Assembly: GCF_003634455.1 (NCBI RefSeq)
Contig: NZ_RBLC01000008.1
Span: 1 to 64,000, forward strand
Source: Flavobacterium endophyticum
Lineage (GTDB): Bacteria > Bacteroidota > Bacteroidia > Flavobacteriales > Flavobacteriaceae
Direction: 5' to 3'
Length of the DNA stretch: 64,000 bases
Numbering within the stretch: position 1 is the first letter of the stretch; every line of letters begins with the position of its first letter. Shown here piece by piece: positions 1 to 7,735 of the stretch. The notes under the pieces were generated by a model. That model was not told where the DNA came from. It was given only the letters and a program-made list of their open reading frames with translations, and searched no databases. The position numbers and the translations under genes were made by a program.

Positions 1-48
1 CCTGCGCAGATGGTACTGCAATCCTGTGGGAGAGTATGTCGCCGCCTT
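1..48 (+). rRNA. rrf: 5S ribosomal RNA, 3' end (partial)
   Basis: The first ~48 bases read as the 3' third of a 5S rRNA: a GGTACTGC block followed by GTGGGAGAGTATGTCGCCGCC, the usual helix IV/V and terminal-stem end of Bacteroidota 5S genes. The 5' part and the rest of the presumed 16S-23S-5S operon lie outside the window. The exact 3' end is uncertain by a few bases. A strong terminator follows immediately. Confidence 0.85.
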
Positions 49-54
49 CCTTTG

Positions 55-90
55 AAAGAGTCCTTACATATCGTAGGGACTCTTTTTTTT
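55..90 (+). terminator. Rho-independent terminator of the rRNA operon
   Basis: A perfect 9-bp stem (AAAGAGTCC at 55-63 with GGACTCTTT at 77-85) encloses a 13-nt loop and runs into eight T residues. It lies directly behind the 5S rRNA and would end the rRNA transcript. Confidence 0.85.
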
Positions 91-162
91 GCATAAAACT
101 CAACAAAAAAAGCTATTAACTTCAAAAGGTAATAGCTTAGTATAATTAAAAAGTAAAATTAA

Positions 163-606
163 TTATGTGTTGGTCTCTAAATCATTGATATAATCTTGAT
201 ATTCATAGAAGAATCGCTCGAAAGCATCCATGTTTTGATAGAAAAAGTCAAATATTTCCGGCCAAGTGGCTTTGTTAAAAAGACTTATTCCTGTTTTTTC
301 TACCCAAACTTTACTTATTATTTTGCCTGTTTCTAAGTGAAAATTTCTTTCAAAAACGGCATCAGGAATAAATTCATCCAGTAAAATCTGCTTTAACGAT
401 TCAATTTTCTCAAAATAAATCTTCCTTTTTTCTTCGTCTTTTGACTCTATGTCAATCAGGACTTGAGCTTTTTTGTTATCGACATAAAACTTAAAGGAGA
501 AATCTTTAATTTTTGTATCGTAGAGAAGCCATTTTCTCGGATATTCTTCGGCAAATTTGATCCAAAATTCCTTTTTGATAATTTGAGCTTCTGCTTTGCT
601 GTACAT
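163..606 (-). CDS. DUF4268 domain-containing protein
   Basis: A 147-residue soluble protein that I recognise as a full-length stand-alone DUF4268 protein, common in Flavobacteriia. It is rich in aromatic and charged residues (N-terminal KKEFWIKFAEEYPRKW, internal FKFYVDNKKAQVLIDIE, C-terminal WPEIFDFFYQNMDAFE). No signal peptide or membrane segment is seen. The family's biochemical role is unknown to me. It sits alone, convergent with the rRNA terminator and divergent from the Nudix gene, with about 70 bp between the two starts for promoters. Confidence 0.8.
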   Translation of the reverse strand: MYSKAEAQIIKKEFWIKFAEEYPRKWLLYDTKIKDFSFKFYVDNKKAQVLIDIESKDEEKRKIYFEKIESLKQILLDEFIPDAVFERNFHLETGKIISKVWVEKTGISLFNKATWPEIFDFFYQNMDAFERFFYEYQDYINDLETNT

Positions 607-675
607 GTTGAATAAATAAGTTTGATTAAAATGAATTTTACGGTACCTTTATAAATCACATTGCAAAAAGATATA

Positions 676-1314
676 ATGGATTTTCAGGTCTTTTTAGAAT
701 ATATACCAAAAATAGAAAAAGAAACGCTACCATCGGTTGAAGCTCATATAAAAATGGCTTCGCTAGAACGCCTTTCTACTATAATTAATAAAACTTATGA
801 TAGAGACGGATTAAGGAATGCGGCCGTAATGATGCTTTTTTACCCAAAGAATTCAGAAGCACATCTCGCCTTAATCGTAAGAAATGCTTCTATCGGAATT
901 CATTCTTCACAAATTGCTTTTCCTGGCGGTAAAGAAGAGCCAGAGGATTTAAATCTAGAGGCGACCGCTCTTAGAGAAACGTTTGAAGAAATAGGTGTCC
1001 TGCCTGAAAGGATTCAAGTTGTTAAGGCATTTTCTGAAGTTTATATTCCGCCCAGCAGGTTTCTTGTTTCTCCTTTTTTAGGTATTTGCCAAGCAGAGAT
1101 AGTATTTAATCCTAGCGCGGATGAAGTTGCAGCAATGATTGAATTGCGGCTAGAAGATCTTTTAGACGATGCCAATTTAGTCCAAGCAAAGATCAAGGCA
1201 TCTTATACTGATGAAATAGAAGTTCCGGCATTTAAGCTACAAGGACATATTGTTTGGGGCGCAACGGCAATGATGCTGAATGAGCTTAAAGAAACGATAA
1301 AAAGAGTGCTTTAA
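676..1314 (+). CDS. Nudix hydrolase, CoA pyrophosphatase type
   Basis: A 212-residue Nudix hydrolase of the CoA-diphosphatase (NudL/YeaB) branch, expected to cleave CoA or its derivatives to 4'-phosphopantetheine and 3',5'-ADP. The subfamily signature AFPGG is at residues 81-85, and the Nudix helix runs from G85 through R100-E101 to E104-E105-x-G107, so the metal-binding glutamates are present. An in-frame TTG at 661 would add five residues; I prefer the ATG at 676 because it fits the usual family N-terminus. The plsC-like gene follows after 51 bp on the same strand. The precise substrate is inferred from the family. Confidence 0.82.
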   Translation: MDFQVFLEYIPKIEKETLPSVEAHIKMASLERLSTIINKTYDRDGLRNAAVMMLFYPKNSEAHLALIVRNASIGIHSSQIAFPGGKEEPEDLNLEATALRETFEEIGVLPERIQVVKAFSEVYIPPSRFLVSPFLGICQAEIVFNPSADEVAAMIELRLEDLLDDANLVQAKIKASYTDEIEVPAFKLQGHIVWGATAMMLNELKETIKRVL

Positions 1315-1328
1315 TAGCTACGATTTTG

Positions 1329-1336
1329 TAAGTTTG
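1329..1336 (+). promoter_or_regulatory. Candidate -7 promoter element (TAAGTTTG)
   Basis: An exact match to the Bacteroidota -7 consensus TANNTTTG lies 29 bp before the acyltransferase ATG at 1366. No clear -33 TTG is visible at the right distance, so this is a half-supported promoter. Confidence 0.4.
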
Positions 1337-1365
1337 CCTTCTGTTTTAAAAAAAAGCTCAATCGT

Positions 1366-2181
1366 ATGGGATTGTTTAAAAGAAATCCTTTTGGTCATAT
1401 ACTTTTCTTGAAAAAATGGCTTATCCGTGTTTTTGGAATGCTGACGCATAGACGTTATAGAGGTTTTAACGAGCTTCAGATTGATGGCTCAGAAATTATC
1501 CGAAGTCTTCCAGATACTAACGTGCTGTTTATTTCCAATCATCAGACGTATTTCGCGGATGTTGTGGCCATGTTCCATGTTTTTAATGCCAGTCTAAAAG
1601 GACGTGAAGACAATATCAAAAACATCGGCTATATCTGGAATCCGAAACTAAACATTTATTATGTAGCGGCCAAAGAGACGATGAAAGAAGGCCTGCTCCC
1701 TAGAATTCTAGCCTATGCAGGAGCTATTACTGTTGAAAGAACTTGGCGTGCTAAAGGGAAAGATGTGCAGCGAGAAGTAAATCCTAATGATACCGAAAAT
1801 ATAAAGATTGCATTAGAAGACGGATGGGTGATAACCTTTCCGCAAGGCACTACGAAATCTTTCAAGCCTGTACGAAAAGGAACGGCTCATATTATCAAAC
1901 AGCACAAGCCTATCGTTGTTCCGATAGTTATTGATGGTTTTAGGCGTTCTTTTGACAAGAAGGGACTTCGCCTTAAGAAAAAAGGAATTCTTCAGTCTTT
2001 TATCATCAAAGAACCTTTAGATATTGATTATGAAAATGACTCTGTAGAAGAAATTGTTGAAAAAGTAGAATATGCTATCGAACAGCATCCGTCGTTTTTA
2101 AAAGTACTTCAGCCTGAAGTCTTGGAAGAAGTTTTAAAAGTAGAAGAGGAATTAAACAAGAAAAGAAGGTGGGATTATTAA
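1366..2181 (+). CDS. PlsC-like lysophospholipid acyltransferase
   Basis: A 271-residue protein of the PlsC/LPLAT acyltransferase superfamily, which transfers acyl groups to lysophosphatidate or related acceptors at the inner membrane. The block LFISNHQTYFAD at residues 54-65 carries the catalytic His59 and Asp65, and FPQGTTKS near residue 165 corresponds to the FPEGTRS acceptor-phosphate motif. Two oddities: five residues rather than the textbook four lie between His and Asp, and both the Glu and the Arg of the second motif are replaced. The acceptor may therefore differ from lysophosphatidic acid. The stop codon abuts the convergent TraB/GumN gene with no gap. Confidence 0.78.
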   Translation: MGLFKRNPFGHILFLKKWLIRVFGMLTHRRYRGFNELQIDGSEIIRSLPDTNVLFISNHQTYFADVVAMFHVFNASLKGREDNIKNIGYIWNPKLNIYYVAAKETMKEGLLPRILAYAGAITVERTWRAKGKDVQREVNPNDTENIKIALEDGWVITFPQGTTKSFKPVRKGTAHIIKQHKPIVVPIVIDGFRRSFDKKGLRLKKKGILQSFIIKEPLDIDYENDSVEEIVEKVEYAIEQHPSFLKVLQPEVLEEVLKVEEELNKKRRWDY

Positions 2182-3036
2182 CTATTTTACAGCTTCAACA
2201 GTAAAACCCTGCTTTCTCAATAACAAAATCACACCATTTTCGCCTGCAAGATGTGCGGCACCAACTCCAAAAAAAGTAGGCTTGAATCGAGCCACATCAG
2301 CAATTATAGGAATCCATTTTGCATTTCTCTTGACCAGCATTTCATCATCAAATTTTGAAGAAGCTGTTTCGCCGAGCTCGTTTGTGAAATTTAGTAAATC
2401 GCTTATTTTTTTATCCTTGTACAATTGCATAAGCTTATTGAAATCTTCTTCATAAGTCTTGATGCCATTTTTTGCTGTTCTCACTAATTCATCCATCTGT
2501 TCTTGATACGAAATCTTATCAAAAACTTTCATCTGTTCAGCAACGGTTTCTAGGCCATAAATTGCTTCATTTTGAGATTTGCTGATTTCAGCGAGCGCTT
2601 CTTCAACTGATTTAGGCTTACAGCCAAGGATTTTCTGTACAAACATAATACTCACGAAGCTTGGCTTTATGGTATTGATTGTCTTGGCAGAGATAGCCGC
2701 ATTGTCTCTTAAAAAGTCATCTACAATTTTATAATCTTCTGCAGAAACGAGCGATTCCATAGTCACACCGTTTTTCATGTTCATATTGGCCATCATCTGA
2801 CTTTCCATCTTTGGATCGTCAACATCAATCTCAAGATAAAGCTGTTCCGTCTTTTTCATCGCCTCGATGACATTCTGATCTAATAACGTATAGCAAGAAG
2901 CATGGATAGTTCCGTACAGGTAAGAAGGTTTTTTTATCCCGTTTCCCGAAATTTTCCATAACAAGGCATCCTCAAGCTTTTGAGCTTGCAATCCTATAAA
3001 AAATAGTGAGAATAAGAGCGATAAGCAATATTTCAT
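2182..3036 (-). CDS. TraB/GumN family exported protein
   Basis: A 284-residue protein with an N-terminal signal peptide (residues 1-18, ending LQAQ) and the TraB/GumN fold. The first conserved GTIH box is at 42-45, and the C-terminal GVGAAHLAGENGV block (about 257-269) is the second conserved metal-site-like motif. Distant relatives include Tiki-type metalloproteases, but protease activity is only a family-level inference. It is the last gene of a leftward operon behind the sigma factor and the four-helix membrane protein, 7 bp after the latter, and would act in the periplasm. Confidence 0.78.
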   Translation of the reverse strand: MKYCLSLLFSLFFIGLQAQKLEDALLWKISGNGIKKPSYLYGTIHASCYTLLDQNVIEAMKKTEQLYLEIDVDDPKMESQMMANMNMKNGVTMESLVSAEDYKIVDDFLRDNAAISAKTINTIKPSFVSIMFVQKILGCKPKSVEEALAEISKSQNEAIYGLETVAEQMKVFDKISYQEQMDELVRTAKNGIKTYEEDFNKLMQLYKDKKISDLLNFTNELGETASSKFDDEMLVKRNAKWIPIIADVARFKPTFFGVGAAHLAGENGVILLLRKQGFTVEAVK

Positions 3037-3043
3037 GGAATTA

Positions 3044-3679
3044 CTAAAGGTCTATTTTCTTTAGCTCCTCATAATTTTTATAAAGCTTTTTCATCAAGAA
3101 ACCGTATAATAATTTATAAAAAAGCCAGGAAACTACAGTAAATACGCCTACGATTGCAATGACAATGCCAATAAAGAACAAGATAGCTTTAATGCCGTCA
3201 TGTTCGATTTTTTCTTTTACCAAGGCGAAATCAGGATTGTAAAAATAAGCCAACATGAATCCTAATATCAAGCTGAATATGATCATTCCTAAGTTATACC
3301 ATACATAAATATTTACTGTTCTTCTTGTCTTTAAAATGTTTTTCATCAAGATTTTGGTAGAATCTGTAGTAGAAATTACGATGTAATTCTTGTAAAATAA
3401 ATAGATGAAGGTGACGATAATCGCATAATGGGCATACGTTAAAATTCTCATGTACAACAATATGTTATCCATGTTAAGTTTTTGGAAATATTCATCATTG
3501 TTTGAAAAAAGGCTGATTCCTATCCAAAATAAAAATTCTATGATACCAATAATCATAATCAATCTTACTACAGAAGATGAGTTCTTATGAATCATCTTGT
3601 AGATATCATTCTCAGAGACTTGCTGAAAAGAATTTTCATTCTTTTTCCAATCTTTCTTTAATAAATCTAACTCTTTCAT
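3044..3679 (-). CDS. Four-helix membrane protein downstream of sigma factor
   Basis: A 211-residue protein with a ~37-residue polar, charged N-terminal tail (MKELDLLKKDWKKNENSFQQ...) and four predicted membrane helices at roughly 39-58, 82-101, 124-146 and 163-192. I recognise it only as a conserved Flavobacteriaceae membrane protein. It starts 14 bp after the sigma-factor gene. A cytoplasmic helical tail attached to a membrane domain, encoded directly behind an ECF-like sigma factor, is the usual architecture and context of an anti-sigma factor. That role is an inference from position, not from homology. Confidence 0.72.
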   Translation of the reverse strand: MKELDLLKKDWKKNENSFQQVSENDIYKMIHKNSSSVVRLIMIIGIIEFLFWIGISLFSNNDEYFQKLNMDNILLYMRILTYAHYAIIVTFIYLFYKNYIVISTTDSTKILMKNILKTRRTVNIYVWYNLGMIIFSLILGFMLAYFYNPDFALVKEKIEHDGIKAILFFIGIVIAIVGVFTVVSWLFYKLLYGFLMKKLYKNYEELKKIDL

Positions 3680-3693
3680 ATTTTTTTTCCTTG

Positions 3694-4188
3694 TTAAGGA
3701 TTTAATATTTTCTTCAATTTTCCTTTAATCCTGTTCATTTTCACTCTCGCATTCACTTCGCTGATTCCTAAGGTTTCCGATATTTCTTCATAATCCTTAT
3801 CCTCCAGATACATAAAAATCAAAGCTTTTTCAATGTCGTTTAATTGATATACGGCCTTATACATCAGTTTTATCTGTTCTTCTTCTTCATAATTATAATC
3901 TTCCTGCTTGATAAAATGCTTCGTATTGTCAAATTCCATTGTAGAAATTGACCGCGTACTTTTTCGATATAAAGTGATGGCTGTGTTCAAGGCAACCCGA
4001 TACGCCCAAGTAGTGAATTTAGAATCTCCCCTAAATTTTGGATACGCTTTCCAAAGCTGGATCGTGATTTCTTGAAACAGATCGTTATGAGCATCATCGC
4101 CAGAGGTATACAATCTACAAATCTTGTGGATTATATTCTGGTTTTCTTTTAGCTGCTTAACAAAAGACTTTTCTAAATCTTGGCTCAT
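3694..4188 (-). CDS. RNA polymerase sigma factor, ECF (sigma-70 family)
   Basis: A 164-residue ECF-type sigma factor with only regions 2 and 4. Region 2 covers about residues 15-80 (LFQEITIQLWKAYPKFRGDSKFTTW...ALNTAI, the -10-binding helix), and region 4 covers about 110-160 (EISETLGISEVNARVKMNRIKGKLKKIL, the HTH for the -35). It heads a leftward operon with a membrane protein and a TraB/GumN protein. Its start faces the 717-bp palindrome-array region, which could carry its control elements. The regulon is unknown. Confidence 0.88.
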   Translation of the reverse strand: MSQDLEKSFVKQLKENQNIIHKICRLYTSGDDAHNDLFQEITIQLWKAYPKFRGDSKFTTWAYRVALNTAITLYRKSTRSISTMEFDNTKHFIKQEDYNYEEEEQIKLMYKAVYQLNDIEKALIFMYLEDKDYEEISETLGISEVNARVKMNRIKGKLKKILNP

Positions 4189-4299
4189 GTAAGGTTAGTA
4201 GTTGAAGAGTCAAATTTGTTACAAGTTACTATTAATTTTAAATAATTATCTCGAATGTTTATACCAAAAATAAAAGAAGAGGAGATTTTTTCTTTATGG

Positions 4300-4345
4300 A
4301 CTTTGCGTCTTTATGTGAAAATAATTGCTCGCAAAGGCACAAAGT
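4300..4345. repeat. Imperfect inverted repeat of a 'GCAAAGGCACAAAGT' element
   Basis: The left arm at 4300-4317 (ACTTTGCGTCTTTATGTG) and right arm at 4328-4345 (CTCGCAAAGGCACAAAGT) are imperfect inverted copies, about two thirds identical over 18 bp. This wording resembles short intergenic elements I associate with Flavobacterium genomes, which is recollection and not a search result. The right arm is also part of the direct repeat bracketing the palindrome array. Confidence 0.45.
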
Positions 4346-4348
4346 ATA
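4321..4348 (+). repeat. Left copy of direct repeat flanking the palindrome array
   Basis: Bases 4321-4339 match 4781-4799 at 17 of 19 positions (ATAATTGCTCGCAAAGGCA against ATAATGGCTTGCAAAGGCA). A second block, CACAAAGTATA against CACAGAGTATA, follows in both; the right copy has a short insertion between the blocks. The two copies bracket the 15-unit array. Confidence 0.5.
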
Positions 4349-4420
4349 GAAAGGCTGATTATATGCCAGCAGTACCAAGAGAATAGCATAAAAACCAAAA
4401 CTTGCGATTGAATCTGACTG

Positions 4421-4732
4421 ATGCTATATGATAATAGTTTTATGTTATGCAACATTTATTGTATGCTATACTACATCAGTTCTATGTATACTTCATCAAC
4501 CTAATGTTATACTACATTAATAAAATATATATAGTATTAATTATATGTCATATAACATAGGTTTATTGCTATACAACACCTGATAGATGCTATGAAGCAT
4601 TAGCTTTATATTATACTACATTGGGTAAGTGTTGACAGCATAAGCGCTATGTTATACTACTCTAATCTATTGTTATATGACATTGTCAAAATGTAATATA
4701 GCATGAGTATAATGTTACATTACATTCATGCA
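4421..4732. repeat. Array of 15 degenerate 14-bp palindromes at ~21-bp period
   Basis: Fifteen copies of a 14-bp imperfect palindrome with consensus ATGYTATAYNRCAT (arms ATGY/RCAT) start at 4421, 4442, 4463, 4484, 4504, 4525, 4545, 4566, 4587, 4608, 4629, 4649, 4670, 4691 and 4712. Intervals are 20 or 21 bp, very close to two helical turns, so every copy faces the same side of the DNA. The ~7-bp spacers are not conserved in sequence. Units at 4484, 4525 and 4629 lack one base, which accounts for three of the 20-bp intervals; the unit at 4525 is the weakest. The array fills the divergent gap between the sigma factor and ndh. There is no coding potential. Function is unknown; cooperative binding by a DNA-binding protein is the simplest reading. 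Confidence 0.85.
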
Positions 4733-4780
4733 AAAAAAGAAGTATTTGATTAAAACTTTCTATTTAAGAACTGTAAAAAA

Positions 4781-4816
4781 ATAATGGCTTGCAAAGGCAT
4801 AGCGTCACAGAGTATA
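4781..4816 (+). repeat. Right copy of direct repeat flanking the palindrome array
   Basis: This is the partner of 4321-4348: 17 of 19 leading bases are identical, then an insertion of about seven bases, then CACAGAGTATA matching CACAAAGTATA. It lies 49 bp after the last palindrome unit and about 90 bp before the ndh start. Confidence 0.5.
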
Positions 4817-4905
4817 AAACGTCTAAATTTTATTTAAAGCGACAGGCTACAGTTTTAATTTTCGGGATAAAACTTCGTATCTTGCAGTAAGAATAAACGC
4901 AAACG

Positions 4906-6210
4906 ATGAATATCCCACAATCAGATCTTCCTAGAATAGTTATTTTGGGAGGCGGCTTCGCCGGAATCGCATTAGCCAAGAAATTAAAAAACAAGCCTGT
5001 ACAAGTCGTGCTTTTAGACAAGCACAATTACCATACGTTTCAGCCTTTATTATATCAGGTGGCAACTGGAGGGCTTGAGGCAGGCTCAATTGCCTATCCG
5101 ATTCGGAAAGTAGTCCATGAATATAAAAATTTCTATTTCAGGCTTTGCCATGTAAACGAAATCAATACCAAAAGCAATAAGGTGATTGCCGACATCGGGG
5201 AGCTTCAATATGATTATTTGGTTATTGCAACCGGCTCTAAGACCAATTATTTTGGGAATAAGGAGATTGAAAGGAATAGTATTGCGATGAAAACAATTCC
5301 GCAGTCGCTTAATATCAGGAGCCTGATACTCGAAAATTTTGAGCAGGCACTTTTGACAGATGATGTGAATGAACGGAATGCACTGATTAATTTTGTTCTG
5401 GTCGGCGGAGGTCCTACGGGCGTCGAGCTGGCTGGTGCCTTAGCCGAAATGAAAAATGCGATATTGCAAAAAGATTATCCGGATTTGGATATCAGCAAGA
5501 TGCAGATCAACCTGGTCCAGAGTGGAGACAGGATACTGAATACTATGTCTGAAAAATCGTCTGAAGCCGCAGAAAAATACCTGAAAAAACTCGGCGTAAA
5601 TGTCTTGAAAAACATGCGAGTTACAAGTTATGACGGAAGAACGATTTCTACCAATACAGGAGTTTCTTTTGAAACAGCTACATTAATCTGGACGGCTGGT
5701 GTGCAAGGCGCTATCGTAAACGGGCTTCCTGCTTCATCTTTGGTTGAAAAAGTAGAACGCATCAAAGTGAATGAATACAATCAGGTTGCAGGCTATTCGA
5801 CTATTTTTGCCGTAGGCGATATCGCAATGATGGCAAGTGAAGAATATCCGCAAGGGCATCCAATGATGGCGCAGCCTGCCTTACAGCAAGGAAAATTATT
5901 AGGAGAAAATATAATACGGCTGATTCAGAAGGAAGAAATGAAGCCTTTTAACTATAATGACAAAGGTTCGATGGCAACTATTGGACGAAACAAAGCGGTT
6001 GTCGATTTGCCGCATTATCATTTTCATGGCGTTTTTGCGTGGTTTGTTTGGATGTTTGTCCACCTTTTTTCGTTGATTGGATTTAAGAACAAAGCAGTAG
6101 TTTTTATGAACTGGCTGTATAATTATATCCGTTTTGATCGCGAAGGAAGGCTCATCGTTAGGCCGTACAAAAAGAAAAGCTTTACCAGTTTTACTTTTGA
6201 TGAGATATAG
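4906..6210 (+). CDS. ndh: Type II NADH dehydrogenase (NAD(P)/FAD oxidoreductase)
   Basis: A 434-residue non-proton-pumping NADH:quinone oxidoreductase of the pyridine-nucleotide-disulfide family. The FAD-binding GGGFAG is at residues 15-20, the NADH-binding VLVGGGPTGVELAGALAEM near 162-180, and the FAD-contacting FAVGDIA near 303. The hydrophobic and amphipathic C-terminus (about 370-405, FAWFVWMFVHLFSLIGF) is typical of NDH-2 membrane attachment. It would feed electrons from NADH into menaquinone. A weak -7-like TATCTTGC lies at 4878-4885, and the palindrome array ends about 170 bp upstream. Its stop is 8 bp from the convergent DUF3810 gene. Confidence 0.88.
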   Translation: MNIPQSDLPRIVILGGGFAGIALAKKLKNKPVQVVLLDKHNYHTFQPLLYQVATGGLEAGSIAYPIRKVVHEYKNFYFRLCHVNEINTKSNKVIADIGELQYDYLVIATGSKTNYFGNKEIERNSIAMKTIPQSLNIRSLILENFEQALLTDDVNERNALINFVLVGGGPTGVELAGALAEMKNAILQKDYPDLDISKMQINLVQSGDRILNTMSEKSSEAAEKYLKKLGVNVLKNMRVTSYDGRTISTNTGVSFETATLIWTAGVQGAIVNGLPASSLVEKVERIKVNEYNQVAGYSTIFAVGDIAMMASEEYPQGHPMMAQPALQQGKLLGENIIRLIQKEEMKPFNYNDKGSMATIGRNKAVVDLPHYHFHGVFAWFVWMFVHLFSLIGFKNKAVVFMNWLYNYIRFDREGRLIVRPYKKKSFTSFTFDEI

Positions 6211-6218
6211 CTAGAAGC

Positions 6219-7301
6219 TTAAAGCGGATGATTTTTATAATACCCAATCATCAACCCAACAAACTTGCTATAGCTTTCAAGCCCGTCTTTCTGCTGGTTT
6301 ATTTTTAAGAAATGATCGTAGAAATAATGAAAAAAAGTATCGATAGGGGTTTGATAGCTGTCCCAAAAATCTTTTGATTCTTGGAAATTTTTTAAGATTC
6401 CGGGATGGATTAAAGGCAATAGCTCTTTGCTTTTTCCTTCCTCAATTTTTTCGATGTTACCCAAGCAATATTTCAGCGCATACGAATAGCCCGAATATTT
6501 AAAATAAATATTTGGGTTGTTTATAGAAGCCAAATAACCAATGAAATTAGCTTCGCTTTCAGAAGCATAGCCTATCTGATGTGCCATTTCATGGCAGACA
6601 GTAGTAGGGAAGTTGTATTTTGGAATCTTATAATTGACTTGGGCTTCATTCGTGAAAGGATTCAGATAGCCGCCAAATCCCATATAGGTCAAAGGCAGGC
6701 TCACCAAGGATTTTTTAATGCTAGGCACTTGGTATTGGAAATACGAATACTGTTTTCCTAGTTCGTCATATCCATCTTGTGTCAGCGCATATATTTTCTC
6801 AATTTCATACGGATTGTCAACTTTTAGGCTGTCATTTTTTACAATCTGACTATGGATTTCGTTTGTCTTCGCAATCATTTGTTTGGTAAATGCCTGCAAT
6901 TCTTCCAGCGTATAGTCTTTGTCAAGTTTCATTTTGGCATACAGTGGCACGCGATGATAGTTCAAGCCCCACAAGCAATTAAAAAGAAAGTAAAAGATAG
7001 AAATGAAGCTCAGTACCGATAGCGTTTTTGATTTCCAATCCATTTTCCAAGATGCCCATGAAAATAACTGAGCTCTTCTTTTATAAAGTCGATAGATTAG
7101 AAAACAAATCAATACAGTATAAGCAATGTCTCCAAAAGAAAAAGGCAAGCGGCCAAAAAGAGTTCTTGAGATTTTTGAAAGCCACAAGTAAAAACCATTA
7201 CTATAATATTTTTCAATGGCTTCAGGAAAAAACGATACGATATTGAGGATAATTATCTGAACTACTAAGAAAATACTCCAGATAATTTTTGATTTTTTCA
7301 T
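6219..7301 (-). CDS. DUF3810 membrane protein with zinc-protease motif
   Basis: A 360-residue protein that I recognise as DUF3810. Three N-terminal membrane helices (about residues 5-24, 58-72 and 95-115) precede an extracytoplasmic domain bearing HEMAH at 237-241, followed by ESEAN seven residues later. This is a gluzincin-like zinc site (HExxH plus a downstream Glu). A membrane-anchored metallopeptidase is therefore likely, but the substrate is unknown. An in-frame ATG at 7340 would add 13 residues; I chose the ATG at 7301 because it gives a normal basic N-terminus (MKKSKIIW) directly before the first helix. Confidence 0.8.
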   Translation of the reverse strand: MKKSKIIWSIFLVVQIIILNIVSFFPEAIEKYYSNGFYLWLSKISRTLFGRLPFSFGDIAYTVLICFLIYRLYKRRAQLFSWASWKMDWKSKTLSVLSFISIFYFLFNCLWGLNYHRVPLYAKMKLDKDYTLEELQAFTKQMIAKTNEIHSQIVKNDSLKVDNPYEIEKIYALTQDGYDELGKQYSYFQYQVPSIKKSLVSLPLTYMGFGGYLNPFTNEAQVNYKIPKYNFPTTVCHEMAHQIGYASESEANFIGYLASINNPNIYFKYSGYSYALKYCLGNIEKIEEGKSKELLPLIHPGILKNFQESKDFWDSYQTPIDTFFHYFYDHFLKINQQKDGLESYSKFVGLMIGYYKNHPL

Positions 7302-7466
7302 CGACGAAACATTTGTTTTTGTAAATATAAACAGAAACAATTTAAAGTTTTTTTCTAGAAGAAACTTTAGATAAAAATTAATACTCGCTTCGTGCTTTGG
7401 TAGGATAATAAGTCGTAAAATTGCAATAGATTTCAGCGTAAAATCAGCAGCTTACTTTGATTATTT

Positions 7467-7724
7467 ATGAAAAAGAAAAATGAAGAGAAAATAATTTTTT
7501 TCTGCAACGGAAAAAAGTGCGGCAAGTACAATAAAGAACCGAAAGATTACCTGAAAAAGAAGATTGCCGAATTCGGACTAGAAGATAAAGTCTGTATTTC
7601 AAAAATGGACTGCCAGGGAATGTGCAAGAAAGCGCCGGTAGTCTATATTGAGCCGAAAGATATCTGGAAAAAAGAAGTTACAGAAAAAAAAGCTAAAAAA
7701 ATATTTGAAAAGTACCTCCTTTAA
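7467..7724 (+). CDS. Thioredoxin-like [2Fe-2S] ferredoxin domain protein
   Basis: An 85-residue single-domain protein of the thioredoxin-like [2Fe-2S] ferredoxin family. Candidate cluster ligands are Cys13 and Cys18 in FFCNGKKCGK and Cys49 and Cys53 in DCQGMC; Cys43 is an extra cysteine. The segment PVVYIEPKDIWKKEV corresponds to the family's last strand and helix. It probably carries electrons for an unidentified partner. The next gene, pepD, starts 67 bp downstream behind its own promoter, so the two need not be co-expressed. Confidence 0.8.
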   Translation: MKKKNEEKIIFFCNGKKCGKYNKEPKDYLKKKIAEFGLEDKVCISKMDCQGMCKKAPVVYIEPKDIWKKEVTEKKAKKIFEKYLL

Positions 7725-7735
7725 GCTTTTATATC

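Noticed and set aside
4421..4732. CRISPR array
   Set aside because: The repeats are 14 bp and degenerate, spacers are ~7 bp, and no cas genes are in the window.
4830..5027. 65-residue minus-strand ORF at the ndh start
   Set aside because: Shadow of the ndh FAD-binding loop; no support.
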